From Pontixanthobacter rizhaonensis (GTDB lineage Bacteria; Pseudomonadota; Alphaproteobacteria; Sphingomonadales; Sphingomonadaceae), in the NCBI RefSeq assembly GCF_012972675.1, contig NZ_JABCRE010000002.1, positions 733,001 through 797,000 on the forward strand: DNA of 64,000 bases, given 5' to 3'. The notes under the pieces are model-generated. The model saw only the letters and a list, made by a program, of their open reading frames with translations, ran no database searches and was not told the origin of the DNA. The translations under genes were made by a program, and so were the position numbers. This document shows, piece after piece, positions 9,966 through 18,055 of this stretch (its first letter is position 1; each line of letters begins with the position of its first letter).

Positions 9966-10412
9966 TTAGAAGTGAATGTCGAACACCGCAATGGACGCGT
10001 GGAAAATCAACGCGATCAGGACCAGGCTCGACAGGGCAAACAGTACGAAGCGCACCATAACTCTATTCGCTGTTGCCTGCACCAATGAGTGCGCAATGCG
10101 TAAGCCGACATAGATCCACGCCAGCAATGCGTTCATGCCATCACCTTGGCCGACAAGGGCCAAGATAATAGCCACTGCATAAAACAGGGTAGGGGCTTCA
10201 TGCAGGTGGTTGTAATTATCGGCTTTCCAACTGACGTTTTCGGGTAGTTGGGCGCGCAAACTTGCGGGCGTGGAACCGACCAGTTTGGCCGGGTCTTCTA
10301 TCCCTGGCGCTCTGTTCATCGCCGGAATGCGGGTGGCATACATCCATGCCCACATCACCATCGTCCATGCCATCAGAATGATGACAGGTTGGAAAATTGC
10401 AGCTTCAAGCAT
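9966..10412 (-). CDS. MAPEG family membrane protein (148 aa), downstream copy
   Basis: Small four-helix membrane protein of the MAPEG type (membrane-associated proteins in eicosanoid and glutathione metabolism). Helices lie at about 6-28, 70-90, 95-113 and 122-142. The family signature is seen as N(Y)NHLHEAPTLFY and WIYVGLRIAHSLVQ. It overlaps the upstream MAPEG gene by one base and shares the NHxHLxExPTxFY core with it, so the two are tandem paralogues. Bacterial MAPEG proteins may bind glutathione; activity is not shown for this type. Confidence 0.87.
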   Translation of the reverse strand: MLEAAIFQPVIILMAWTMVMWAWMYATRIPAMNRAPGIEDPAKLVGSTPASLRAQLPENVSWKADNYNHLHEAPTLFYAVAIILALVGQGDGMNALLAWIYVGLRIAHSLVQATANRVMVRFVLFALSSLVLIALIFHASIAVFDIHF

Positions 10413-10858
10413 CAGAGAACTCCGGGATTATGGAAGACGGTTGCCATAATGGCGCGAATGGCGAGGGCGACTAGCGCAAGAGACGCCATTAGGAAAATCA
10501 GGAATCGGACATTCACCTTGTTCACTGTCGCCTGCCAAATGGAATGGACTATGCGCAGGGCAACGTAAATCCATGCGAGAGTGATGTCCCATGGTCCTGC
10601 GCCCATGATCGCGAGTATGATGACAGTCGGATAGAATATTGTCGGCTGTTCCATCAGATGCGTGTGGTTGTGCGACTTCCAATTGATCTTGTCGTCAATC
10701 ACACCTTCCAAATCGGCACCGCGTCCGCCTGGCTTGTTGATTTTCAGCTTAGAGCCGCCTTTGGCGATGGCTGGCAAGCGTGTGCCCGCCATCCAAAACA
10801 ACATGACTAGCGACCATAGGACCAGCACCGCAGCCGGTGCCAACATTTGAGCCTGCAT
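10412..10858 (-). CDS. MAPEG family membrane protein (148 aa), upstream copy
   Basis: Same length and architecture as its neighbour at 9966-10412: an N-terminal helix, the signature HNHTHLMEQPTIFYP, then WIYVALRIVHSIWQ and a C-terminal helix. The start ATG is preceded by AAGGGGGA at good spacing, whereas the downstream copy depends on a one-base overlap, so this gene leads a two-gene operon. Tandem duplication is the simplest origin; the sequences have clearly diverged. Confidence 0.87.
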   Translation of the reverse strand: MQAQMLAPAAVLVLWSLVMLFWMAGTRLPAIAKGGSKLKINKPGGRGADLEGVIDDKINWKSHNHTHLMEQPTIFYPTVIILAIMGAGPWDITLAWIYVALRIVHSIWQATVNKVNVRFLIFLMASLALVALAIRAIMATVFHNPGVL

Positions 10859-10946
10859 TAGAATTCCCCCTTATCTTTATACGCCGATAGGTGCTTCCAA
10901 GGCGGTGAATTGTCAATTGAAACTGGCTGTACCATGTGTGCAAATA

Positions 10947-11903
10947 TCAGCAGTTTGGGGCAATTGTTTGGGCAAAGCTCTGGGGATCGGCATTGCCGCC
11001 GGTGATCATGATAACGGTGCGCTCGTCCACGCTAACCTTGCCAGCCAAAGCCGCTGCAAGCGCAGCCGCGCCGCCGGGCTCCACCACCATTTGCAGATGT
11101 GAAAAGGCGAAGCGTTGAGCGATCCGCACTTCCTCATCCGTAACCGACACGCCCGGATTTGATCTGCCTTGCAACACGGCCAAATTGATCGGCGCGGTCG
11201 CCGTTGGCTGTAAAGCGTCGCAAATGGTTTCGGGGGCATCATCACCGGCTTGGACGATCTTACCCGCGGCCAAGGCCTGGCCAACCATATCCCATCCCAC
11301 CGGTTCGACCGGAACAATCTCTGCCGCCGGACAGGCAAGTGACAATCCCGCTGCCAGTCCGCCGCCGCCGCAACAGGCAATTATGCGAGTGGGCTCTTGC
11401 CCCAACTGCTCGGTAATTTCGATGCCGGCGCTGCCTTGCCCTTCGATTACCCACGGATCAGCAAAAGCATGAACCAAGACGGCATCCGTCTCAGCAATGA
11501 TTTTTGCAGCCACTACGTCGCGGTCCTCCCCGGGGCGGTTGTAAAGAACCACATTCGCACCCAGCGCCTTGGTGGCATCGAGCTTCACTTGCGGTGCATT
11601 GCGCGGCATCACTATGGTTGCGGCGATGCCCAGCCTGCGGGCTGCCCATGCCACGCCTTGGGCGTGGTTACCGCTGCTAACCGCGACAACACCGCGTTTG
11701 CGTTGTTCAACATCAAGGTCGCTTAACCGGTGCCAACCGCCCCTGATTTTGAAGGCGCCAATCTGCTGAAGGTTTTCAGCTTTGACCCGGCACGAAATAC
11801 CATTGATGCGGACAGGCAATAGCGGTGTTGCCGGCAAGATTGCTGCGATCTTGTTTGCGGCTTTATGCACGCCTTCTTGTGTTGGTTCGCGTTCAGTTTG
11901 CAT
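10947..11903 (-). CDS. PLP-dependent serine/threonine dehydratase (318 aa)
   Basis: Fold-type II PLP enzyme. The Schiff-base Lys lies in GAFKIRG, the substrate loop is SSGNHAQGVA, and the phosphate-binding loop is CCGGGGLAAG. There is no C-terminal ACT domain, so it resembles catabolic or biodegradative threonine ammonia-lyase or serine racemase rather than full-length feedback-controlled IlvA. The frame is open further upstream to 11984, but ATG at 11903 is preceded by AGGA at seven bases and begins the conserved region. Threonine or serine deamination to 2-oxoacid and ammonia is the family activity; which substrate is used is not decided by the sequence. Confidence 0.88.
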   Translation of the reverse strand: MQTEREPTQEGVHKAANKIAAILPATPLLPVRINGISCRVKAENLQQIGAFKIRGGWHRLSDLDVEQRKRGVVAVSSGNHAQGVAWAARRLGIAATIVMPRNAPQVKLDATKALGANVVLYNRPGEDRDVVAAKIIAETDAVLVHAFADPWVIEGQGSAGIEITEQLGQEPTRIIACCGGGGLAAGLSLACPAAEIVPVEPVGWDMVGQALAAGKIVQAGDDAPETICDALQPTATAPINLAVLQGRSNPGVSVTDEEVRIAQRFAFSHLQMVVEPGGAAALAAALAGKVSVDERTVIMITGGNADPQSFAQTIAPNC

Positions 11904-12140
11904 AGTTTTTTCCTGAACCAAAGGGACACATGGGACACTGTCCAAAGGCAAAATATGTGGACCTGGCAGCGGCGCTTTGGTCACATGCAGAGCGTTGAAG
12001 GTCGGGCGCTATCATACGGCCGTCATGCCTGTTTTTTGCCGGTTAGGAAATGATCAACCGATTTGGCAGGATCGTTTTACGCAAGTGAAGCATTGGATTA
12101 CAGAGCGCGATTAAGAATCGAAGTTTTAAAGGGAATTGCT

Positions 12141-13364
12141 ATGTCCACAGTACTCGTCATCGGCGCAGGCGGCGTCAGTTCCGTATGCGTCCATAAAATG
12201 GCATTTAACGCGGACATATTCTCCAGCATCCATTTGGCCAGCCGGACCAAGAGCAAATGCGATGCGATTGCCGCTTCGGTCAAACAGCGCAGCGGACAGG
12301 ATGTTGCGACGTATGAGATCGATGCCGAAGAAGTTCCGGCAATGGTCAATTTGATCAACAAAATTCAGCCGAGCTTGGTGGTGAATCTGGCGCTTCCGTA
12401 TCAGGATCTGCCGATTATGGATGCGTGCCTTGAGGCCGGTGTCCACTATCTCGATACTGCCAATTACGAACCCAAGGATGAAGCCAAGTTCGAATATCAC
12501 TGGCAATGGGCCTATCATGACCGGTTTAAAGAGGCGGGCATTATGGCGCTGCTCGGGTCAGGATTTGATCCCGGCGTGACCAGTGTGTTCACAATGTGGC
12601 TGCGCAAGCACAAACTCAAAACCATCCGCACTCTGGATATTCTCGATTGCAATGGCGGCGATCACGGCCAAGCCTTTGCGACCAACTTCAATCCAGAGAT
12701 CAACATTCGCGAAGTCACGGCACCCGCTAGGCATTGGGAAAACGGCGCGTTCGTAGAAACGCCTGCGCTCAGCAAGAAGGTAGAGTTTGATTTCGAGGCG
12801 GTTGGCCCCAAAAATATGTATATGATGTATCACGAGGAGCTGGAAAGCCTCTCCAAATTCATCCCCGAGCTGGAACGCGGGCGGTTCTGGATGACCTTTG
12901 GTGATGAATACATCAAGCATCTTACCGTGCTGCAAAATGTCGGCATGACCGGCATTGATCCGATCAAATATCAGGGCAAGGAGATCATCCCGCTGCAATT
13001 CCTGGCGGCAGTATTGCCCAAGCCAGAAACGCTGGGGGAGACAACCACCGGCAACACCAATATCGGCGTAATTGCGACGGGCGAAGCGATGGATGGATCA
13101 GGCGAGAAGACGTACTACATCAACAATATCTGCAGCCACGAGGCGGCTTACGAAGAAACCGGCAATCAAGGCGTCAGCTACACTACTGGTGTCCCCGCGA
13201 TGATCGGCAGCGCGCTGATGCTCGGAGGTACTTGGGCCGGTGCCAATGGAGAAGGGGGCGTGTTCAACATGGAGCAAATGGACCCTGACCCGTTGATGGA
13301 AATGCTGAATGCGCATGGTTTGCCTTGGAATGTCGTTGAAATGGACGGGCCGGTTGGGTTTTGA
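12141..13364 (+). CDS. Carboxynorspermidine/carboxyspermidine dehydrogenase, Lys1-like (407 aa)
   Basis: Saccharopine-dehydrogenase family. An N-terminal Rossmann motif VLVIGAGGVSS (about residues 4-14) is followed by motifs characteristic of the polyamine branch (LPYQDLPIMDACLEAG, LLGSGFDPGVTSVF). The family condenses putrescine or diaminopropane with aspartate semialdehyde using NADPH, giving carboxyspermidine or carboxynorspermidine. The frame is open upstream to 12063, but ATG at 12141 has AAAGGGA before it and starts at the Rossmann strand. The matching decarboxylase lies two genes downstream, so the assignment rests on both family and context. True saccharopine dehydrogenase is less likely for that reason. 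Confidence 0.88.
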   Translation: MSTVLVIGAGGVSSVCVHKMAFNADIFSSIHLASRTKSKCDAIAASVKQRSGQDVATYEIDAEEVPAMVNLINKIQPSLVVNLALPYQDLPIMDACLEAGVHYLDTANYEPKDEAKFEYHWQWAYHDRFKEAGIMALLGSGFDPGVTSVFTMWLRKHKLKTIRTLDILDCNGGDHGQAFATNFNPEINIREVTAPARHWENGAFVETPALSKKVEFDFEAVGPKNMYMMYHEELESLSKFIPELERGRFWMTFGDEYIKHLTVLQNVGMTGIDPIKYQGKEIIPLQFLAAVLPKPETLGETTTGNTNIGVIATGEAMDGSGEKTYYINNICSHEAAYEETGNQGVSYTTGVPAMIGSALMLGGTWAGANGEGGVFNMEQMDPDPLMEMLNAHGLPWNVVEMDGPVGF

Positions 13365-13837
13365 TCCGTCCGGCGACCGAGAGTGACCGCAGCGCGATCT
13401 GGTCGATCCTGGAACCGGTTTTTCGTGAAGGCGAAACCTACGCCATCGATCGTGACATCTCACGCAGCGATGCATTGACCTATTGGATGGATGGGCATCA
13501 TTGCTTTGTCATTGAAGCTGGCGGCGTGGTTCAGGGGACATATTACCTCAAAGCCAATCACGCGGGCGGCGGCCGTCATGTCTGTAATTGCGGATATATG
13601 GTGGCAGCCGCCGGGCGCGGGCAGGGATTAGCCCGTCAGATGTGCGAGCATTCCTTGACTGAGGCCAAACGCCTTGGTTTTCAGGCAATGCAGTTCAATT
13701 TTGTTGTGTCGACCAACACCGGAGCGGTGCACCTTTGGGAAAGCCTTGGCTTTGCCGTTGTAGGGCGGCTACCGGAAGTATTTGAAAGCCCCAGTCAGGG
13801 TAACGTCGATGCTCTTGTGATGTTCAGAAAGCTCTAA
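13361..13837 (+). CDS. GNAT family N-acetyltransferase (158 aa)
   Basis: Acetyl-CoA-dependent N-acetyltransferase fold. The CoA pyrophosphate loop is seen as GRGQGLARQMC (about residues 85-95), and the C-terminal half has the usual NTGAVHLWESLGF. The start is TTG at 13361, overlapping the TGA of the dehydrogenase by four bases, and the decarboxylase starts two bases after the stop. It is therefore the middle gene of a tight three-gene unit. Acetylation of a polyamine or precursor is an attractive guess from position only; the acceptor cannot be read from sequence. Confidence 0.85.
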   Translation: MIRPATESDRSAIWSILEPVFREGETYAIDRDISRSDALTYWMDGHHCFVIEAGGVVQGTYYLKANHAGGGRHVCNCGYMVAAAGRGQGLARQMCEHSLTEAKRLGFQAMQFNFVVSTNTGAVHLWESLGFAVVGRLPEVFESPSQGNVDALVMFRKL

Positions 13838-13839
13838 CA

Positions 13840-15018
13840 ATGGAAACCAAAGCAGGCGATCCGGGCGCATTTGCCCAATTCGATTTGAACCGTGTGGATA
13901 GCCCTGCATTTGTTATCGACGCGTCCAAATTGCGGGCGAACTTGCAAATTCTGGCAGAGATCCGTGACGCGGCGGACATCAAGATGCTGGGCGCGCTTAA
14001 GGCATTTTCGATGTGGTCGGTCGCGCCGATCATGGGCGATTATCTGGATGGTGTGTGCTCCTCCGGCCTATGGGAATCGCGGCTTGCGGGAGAATTTTAT
14101 GACGGTGAAATCTCCACCTATTGCGCCGCGTTCAAGCCGGATGAATTGCTGGAAGTGTGCCGGCTATCCGACCATGTGATCTTCAATACGCCTGGGCAGA
14201 TGGAACGCGCCGCGCTGGTGATGGAACAAGCGCGCAGCACCGGCGGGGGATTTGATGTGGGCCTGCGGATTAATCCGATGCACGCAGTTGGCGAGGTTGA
14301 GAAATACGATCCGTCCGCCCCGTTTTCCCGCTTGGGCTTTCCCATCGATCAACTGGATGACGAACATATTGAGCCACTTGACGGGCTGCATTTTCACAAT
14401 CTGTGCGAACAAGGACTGGAACCGCTGCTCGACACTTGGGAAGCGGTTAAGCAACATATCGAACCCTATTTCGGGCACTTTAAGTGGATCAATCTGGGCG
14501 GCGGCCATCACATCACCCGCGCCGATTATGACCGCGACGCGCTGGTCGAGTTTCTCATCGAGATAAAGGAAGAAACCGGCGCGGAAATCTATATGGAGCC
14601 GGGTGAAGCGATCGCCTTGGATGCGGGTATCCTGACCGGCACTATCCTCGACACGCATTGGAACGGGATGCCGCTTGCAATCACCGATATTTCGGCAACC
14701 TGCCATATGCCCGATGTGATTGAGGCTCCATATCGCCCCGCGATGCTCGGTGAAGACGAGGACGGCACTGGTGATCCGGTGCGTTTGGGCGGCCCGTCCT
14801 GCCTCGCGGGTGATGTCATTGGCGATTATCAGCTGCCGGTTCCGTGTGAAGCCGGTCAGAAAATCGCGTTTCTGGATCAGGCACATTACTCGATGGTCAA
14901 GACCAACACTTTTAACGGGGTTCAATTGCCGTCCATCTGGCTGTGGGAGAGCGCGAGCGATCAGTTGGAGCAGATCAAGAGCTTTGGATATGAGGACTTC
15001 CGCAACCGCTTAAGTTAA
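13840..15018 (+). CDS. nspC: Carboxynorspermidine/carboxyspermidine decarboxylase (392 aa)
   Basis: Fold-type III (alanine-racemase-like) PLP decarboxylase. The PLP Lys is in LGALKAFS (about residue 52). Family motifs follow: HFHNLCEQG, LGGGHHITR and MEPGEA, with the active-site Cys region near GGPSCLAGD. Length matches NspC/CANSDC proteins (about 380-400 residues). It removes the carboxyl group of carboxyspermidine or carboxynorspermidine to give the triamine. It is the last gene of the dehydrogenase-GNAT-decarboxylase unit. Whether spermidine or norspermidine is made depends on the diamine; a decarboxylase 1.8 kb downstream could supply putrescine. Confidence 0.92.
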   Translation: METKAGDPGAFAQFDLNRVDSPAFVIDASKLRANLQILAEIRDAADIKMLGALKAFSMWSVAPIMGDYLDGVCSSGLWESRLAGEFYDGEISTYCAAFKPDELLEVCRLSDHVIFNTPGQMERAALVMEQARSTGGGFDVGLRINPMHAVGEVEKYDPSAPFSRLGFPIDQLDDEHIEPLDGLHFHNLCEQGLEPLLDTWEAVKQHIEPYFGHFKWINLGGGHHITRADYDRDALVEFLIEIKEETGAEIYMEPGEAIALDAGILTGTILDTHWNGMPLAITDISATCHMPDVIEAPYRPAMLGEDEDGTGDPVRLGGPSCLAGDVIGDYQLPVPCEAGQKIAFLDQAHYSMVKTNTFNGVQLPSIWLWESASDQLEQIKSFGYEDFRNRLS

Positions 15019-15029
15019 AGTGATCCAGT

Positions 15030-15977
15030 TTAGCGTGCCTGTTGTTGGAGGCTCTGCGCCAAATCGGCGAGCCGCGCGAATTGGTCAATTGTAAGCGCGA
15101 CCTTGCGGTGATCATCGCTGGCGTCGATCGATCCGCTTTCAAACATATTCCCGCAATTCAGGGTAATGACCAGTTCACCGCCGTGGAACAGGCTGCAAAT
15201 ATCTTCGCCGCTGAAGATTTTTTCGATGGCGATCAGGTGCTCGATATAGAGCGGATGGACGATATAGCGCGCTTCCACCTGATCGGTTGAATAGACATCA
15301 AAAGTACCTTCAAAATCGGGATGGACCATATCCACCAGATCAAGCCGTGTTCCATCGAAACTGACGTGATCTTTCCGTCCGCCAAACCCAAGCATCTTGC
15401 GATGCGTTCCAGCGCGGGAGACGAGGGTGGTACCGTAAAATTTACGGGCAAAGCCGATCCGGATTATGGACCCCTGAAACACCGTGACCCACCGCTTGTT
15501 TTTGCCCGATCCGCGTTGTTCTTCCAGATGCGCTTCGTGCAGAGTGAACGCATGGCCTGAGTAATTCCCGCTCCAAGAATCTTCAAAACTGGCGCGGTCA
15601 TAGCCGGGCAGCATGTCAAAGCGCTTGGCCAAGTCAAAGCCGGAACTGCCATCCACATCGTGTTTGTAGATCAAGCCCAAAGCATCGGCGATTGCCTCGT
15701 TAATGCCGGTTTTAACTTGTTTGATGGCGTCACGCTTCGGGCCCTGCGACCAATACCAACCGCCGGTTGCCGCAGCGAAGCCCAGAAAAGCGAGGAGTTC
15801 AAACTGGAATGGTGCCAAAATGAACACAAAGGCAAATAGCGGCAGGCCGATTATCGCGACAGTCCACGCCCGGCTGTTCGATTTTTCCCGCGCTGTATCG
15901 CGAATGGCAACTTGCGATTGGAGCCATTGCCCCAATGGCCCCGCCATGAGCCGTTCTGCGCTGGGATATTCCGACAT
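15030..15977 (-). CDS. DUF3137 membrane protein (315 aa)
   Basis: An N-terminal soluble stretch is followed by two adjacent hydrophobic segments (about residues 38-76: AIIGLPLFAFVFIL and FELLAFLGFAAATGGWYW), then a long soluble region with DUF3137-type motifs (FEDSWSGNYSGHAFTLHEAHLEE, VDMVHPDFEGTFDVYSTDQ). DUF3137 proteins are often beside LemA, as here, where lemA is divergent with an 79-base shared promoter region. Function is unknown; the soluble domain should face the cytoplasm or periplasm depending on topology, which I cannot fix. Convergent with nspC, 11 bases apart. Confidence 0.82.
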   Translation of the reverse strand: MSEYPSAERLMAGPLGQWLQSQVAIRDTAREKSNSRAWTVAIIGLPLFAFVFILAPFQFELLAFLGFAAATGGWYWSQGPKRDAIKQVKTGINEAIADALGLIYKHDVDGSSGFDLAKRFDMLPGYDRASFEDSWSGNYSGHAFTLHEAHLEEQRGSGKNKRWVTVFQGSIIRIGFARKFYGTTLVSRAGTHRKMLGFGGRKDHVSFDGTRLDLVDMVHPDFEGTFDVYSTDQVEARYIVHPLYIEHLIAIEKIFSGEDICSLFHGGELVITLNCGNMFESGSIDASDDHRKVALTIDQFARLADLAQSLQQQAR

Positions 15978-16056
15978 TGCGTTACCGATGTTGGGCCTGA
16001 TTGCTTAACCAATTTGATGTTATAGTATTAGCGAATATGGAAAAGGGGAGTAAACG

Positions 16057-16611
16057 ATGATTGCGATTTTTATTGTTCTGGGGCTGGTGGTGCTTCTGGC
16101 AGTTGTCGTGGTCGGGATTTACAACCGGCTGGTGGCGATGCGGCAGAACGTCAATCAAGGTGTTGCGGATATTGATGCCCAATTGCGCCAGCGGCATGAT
16201 TTGATCCCCAATCTGGTGGAAACCGTGAAGGGGTATGCCAGTCACGAGAAAGACACGCTGGATTCCGTCATCTCAGCCCGCAACGCAGCAGCGCAGGGCG
16301 GAGTGAGTTCTGGCGACGAGACCCAGCTTAAAATTGCGCTGGACCGGCTGCTGGCATTGGGAGAGGCCTATCCCGATCTGAAGGCAAGCGCCAATTTCCA
16401 GGAATTGCAACGCGAACTGTCTGATGTGGAAGATAAGCTGGCCGCTGCACGCCGTGCGCTGAACGCTGCCGTATCGCGTTACAACACATCGCGGGAAAGC
16501 TTCCCTGCGATCGTATTTGCCGGTGCGCTTGGTTTCCAGACTGCGGATTTTCACCGTCTGGACGAAAGCGAGAAGGGCACAGTCGATCAAGTTCCCAATA
16601 TCGCATTCTAA
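16057..16611 (+). CDS. lemA: LemA family protein (184 aa)
   Basis: An N-terminal membrane helix (about residues 2-24, IFIVLGLVVLLAVVVVGIYN) is followed by the LemA core: YNRLVAMRQNV, DIDAQLRQRHDLIPNLVETVKGYASHE split over about 27-70, and the C-terminal YNTSRESFPAI. The family forms a periplasmic or cytoplasmic helical domain on a single anchor; its role is unclear. GGGGAG precedes the ATG at good spacing. It is divergent from the DUF3137 gene. Confidence 0.92.
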   Translation: MIAIFIVLGLVVLLAVVVVGIYNRLVAMRQNVNQGVADIDAQLRQRHDLIPNLVETVKGYASHEKDTLDSVISARNAAAQGGVSSGDETQLKIALDRLLALGEAYPDLKASANFQELQRELSDVEDKLAAARRALNAAVSRYNTSRESFPAIVFAGALGFQTADFHRLDESEKGTVDQVPNIAF

Positions 16612-16848
16612 GGCCGGTTTTCTGGTATAGAACGCCAGAAAAGGATTGGCCCGTTTCCGGAACAATTACTCTGCATAAGCATTGGAAAAGCAGCGCAGGT
16701 TTTTGCGCGCGGGCCAGCTGCATATTTTGCTTGCAGTTTGGTTCGTCAAATATATAGGCGATTTCCACTGCCGATCCGACCTCTTAGGGGACATTGATCA
16801 ACCGCCAGGCAGCCTTGAACATTCACTACCGTCAGGGGGTCCCTTGAG
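16612..16848 (+). promoter_or_regulatory. Leader of the ornithine/lysine decarboxylase gene, candidate structured 5' UTR
   Basis: There are 237 bases between lemA and the decarboxylase start. Near its beginning is an inverted repeat (TTTTCTGG at 16618-16625, CCAGAAAA at 16635-16642). Near its end AGGGGAC (16786-16792) can pair with GTCCCT (16839-16844), which directly abuts the AGGGGG ribosome binding site. Alphaproteobacterial ornithine decarboxylase genes are known to carry the speF RNA motif in this position; I cannot confirm a match by eye. Basis: pairing seen, regulatory role inferred. Confidence 0.4.
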
Positions 16849-18054
16849 TTGCACATCTATCCCGATGCTACTGCTGTAATCCGCGACCTGTCGCCGGACG
16901 AGCCAATCATCCTCAACCGCCCGCACGCAGCCGCGCGCGCAGCCCGCTTCTTTGTCGAGAAGTTTCCGGGCAAATCGCTCTATGCGGTAAAGGCAAATCC
17001 CTCGCCCGAATTGCTACAGATTCTGTGGGCGAACGGAATCACTCATTATGATGTGGCTTCGATTGCGGAAGTGCGCCTGACGCGCAATGCTCTGCCAGAG
17101 GCCACGCTGTGCTTTATGCATCCGGTGAAGACCAAGCGGGCGATCCGCGAGGCGTATCACGAGCACGGGGTCAAAACCTTCACACTGGATACGGTTGAGG
17201 AGCTGGAAAAGATCGTCGAGGCGTGCCGCGATGATACTGGCGCCGCAGCGCAGGATTTGCGCCTTCTGGTACGGCTGCGTGTGTCGAGCGAATACGCTGA
17301 ACTGTCATTGGCCTCCAAATTCGGGATTGATCTGGCCGATGCGGGCGAGCTTTTGCGAACCACCCGCCAGCATTGCGATTGGCTGGGCGTGTGTTTCCAC
17401 GTCGGTAGCCAAGCGATGACACCGTTTGCCTATGTGCAGGCGCTAGAACGTGTGCGTGCCGCGATTGCCGATGCCAGTGTGGTAATCGATATGGTTGACG
17501 TGGGCGGCGGCTTCCCCAGCATCTATCCGGATATGGAACCGCCTCCGCTGGAAGATTATTTCGACGTCATCCATCGTCATTTCTATGAATTGCCAATCGC
17601 GTATAATGCGGAACTGTGGTGCGAGCCGGGCAGGGCGCTGGCGGCGGAATATTCATCGCTGATCGTGCGCGTGGAAAAACGCCGCGGCGAAGAACTGTAT
17701 ATCAATGACGGGGCTTACGGCGCGCTCTATGATGCAGCCCATGTCGGCTGGCGTTTCCCGGTAGAGGCGCTGGAAGACGATCTGCGCGATCCGCCAGAGG
17801 AATTCAGTTTCTTCGGCCCGACCTGCGACGATGCCGACTTTATGAAAGGCCCGTTTTTGCTGCCCGGCGATATCAAGGCGGATGACTATATAGAGGTCGG
17901 AATGCTGGGCGCCTATGGCTCAGCGATGAAAACCGGCTTCAATGGCTTCGGCGATGCCGAACAAGTGAATGTCGCCAATGAACCGATGGCCAGCCTTTAT
18001 CGGGGCGACCGGATCGACGCGCGCGAAAGCGACAATGTGGTGAGTTTGCGGTAG
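16849..18054 (+). CDS. Ornithine/lysine decarboxylase, fold III PLP (401 aa)
   Basis: Alanine-racemase-fold PLP decarboxylase of the eukaryotic ornithine-decarboxylase type. The PLP Lys lies in YAVKANPSPELL (about residue 47); further motifs are FHVGSQ, VDVGGGFPS, CEPGRALAAE and the active-site Cys in FFGPTCDDADFM. The likely start is TTG at 16849, placed 9 bases after AGGGGG. It makes putrescine (or cadaverine) from ornithine (or lysine), which would feed the carboxyspermidine enzymes encoded at 12141-15018. Ornithine versus lysine preference cannot be fixed by eye. Confidence 0.9.
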   Translation: MHIYPDATAVIRDLSPDEPIILNRPHAAARAARFFVEKFPGKSLYAVKANPSPELLQILWANGITHYDVASIAEVRLTRNALPEATLCFMHPVKTKRAIREAYHEHGVKTFTLDTVEELEKIVEACRDDTGAAAQDLRLLVRLRVSSEYAELSLASKFGIDLADAGELLRTTRQHCDWLGVCFHVGSQAMTPFAYVQALERVRAAIADASVVIDMVDVGGGFPSIYPDMEPPPLEDYFDVIHRHFYELPIAYNAELWCEPGRALAAEYSSLIVRVEKRRGEELYINDGAYGALYDAAHVGWRFPVEALEDDLRDPPEEFSFFGPTCDDADFMKGPFLLPGDIKADDYIEVGMLGAYGSAMKTGFNGFGDAEQVNVANEPMASLYRGDRIDARESDNVVSLR

Positions 18055-18055
18055 G

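Noticed and set aside
16682-16879. A 65-codon frame in the decarboxylase leader that could be a leader peptide
   Set aside because: It starts with TTG without a clear ribosome binding site and runs past the decarboxylase start in another frame. The leader is better explained by RNA pairing.
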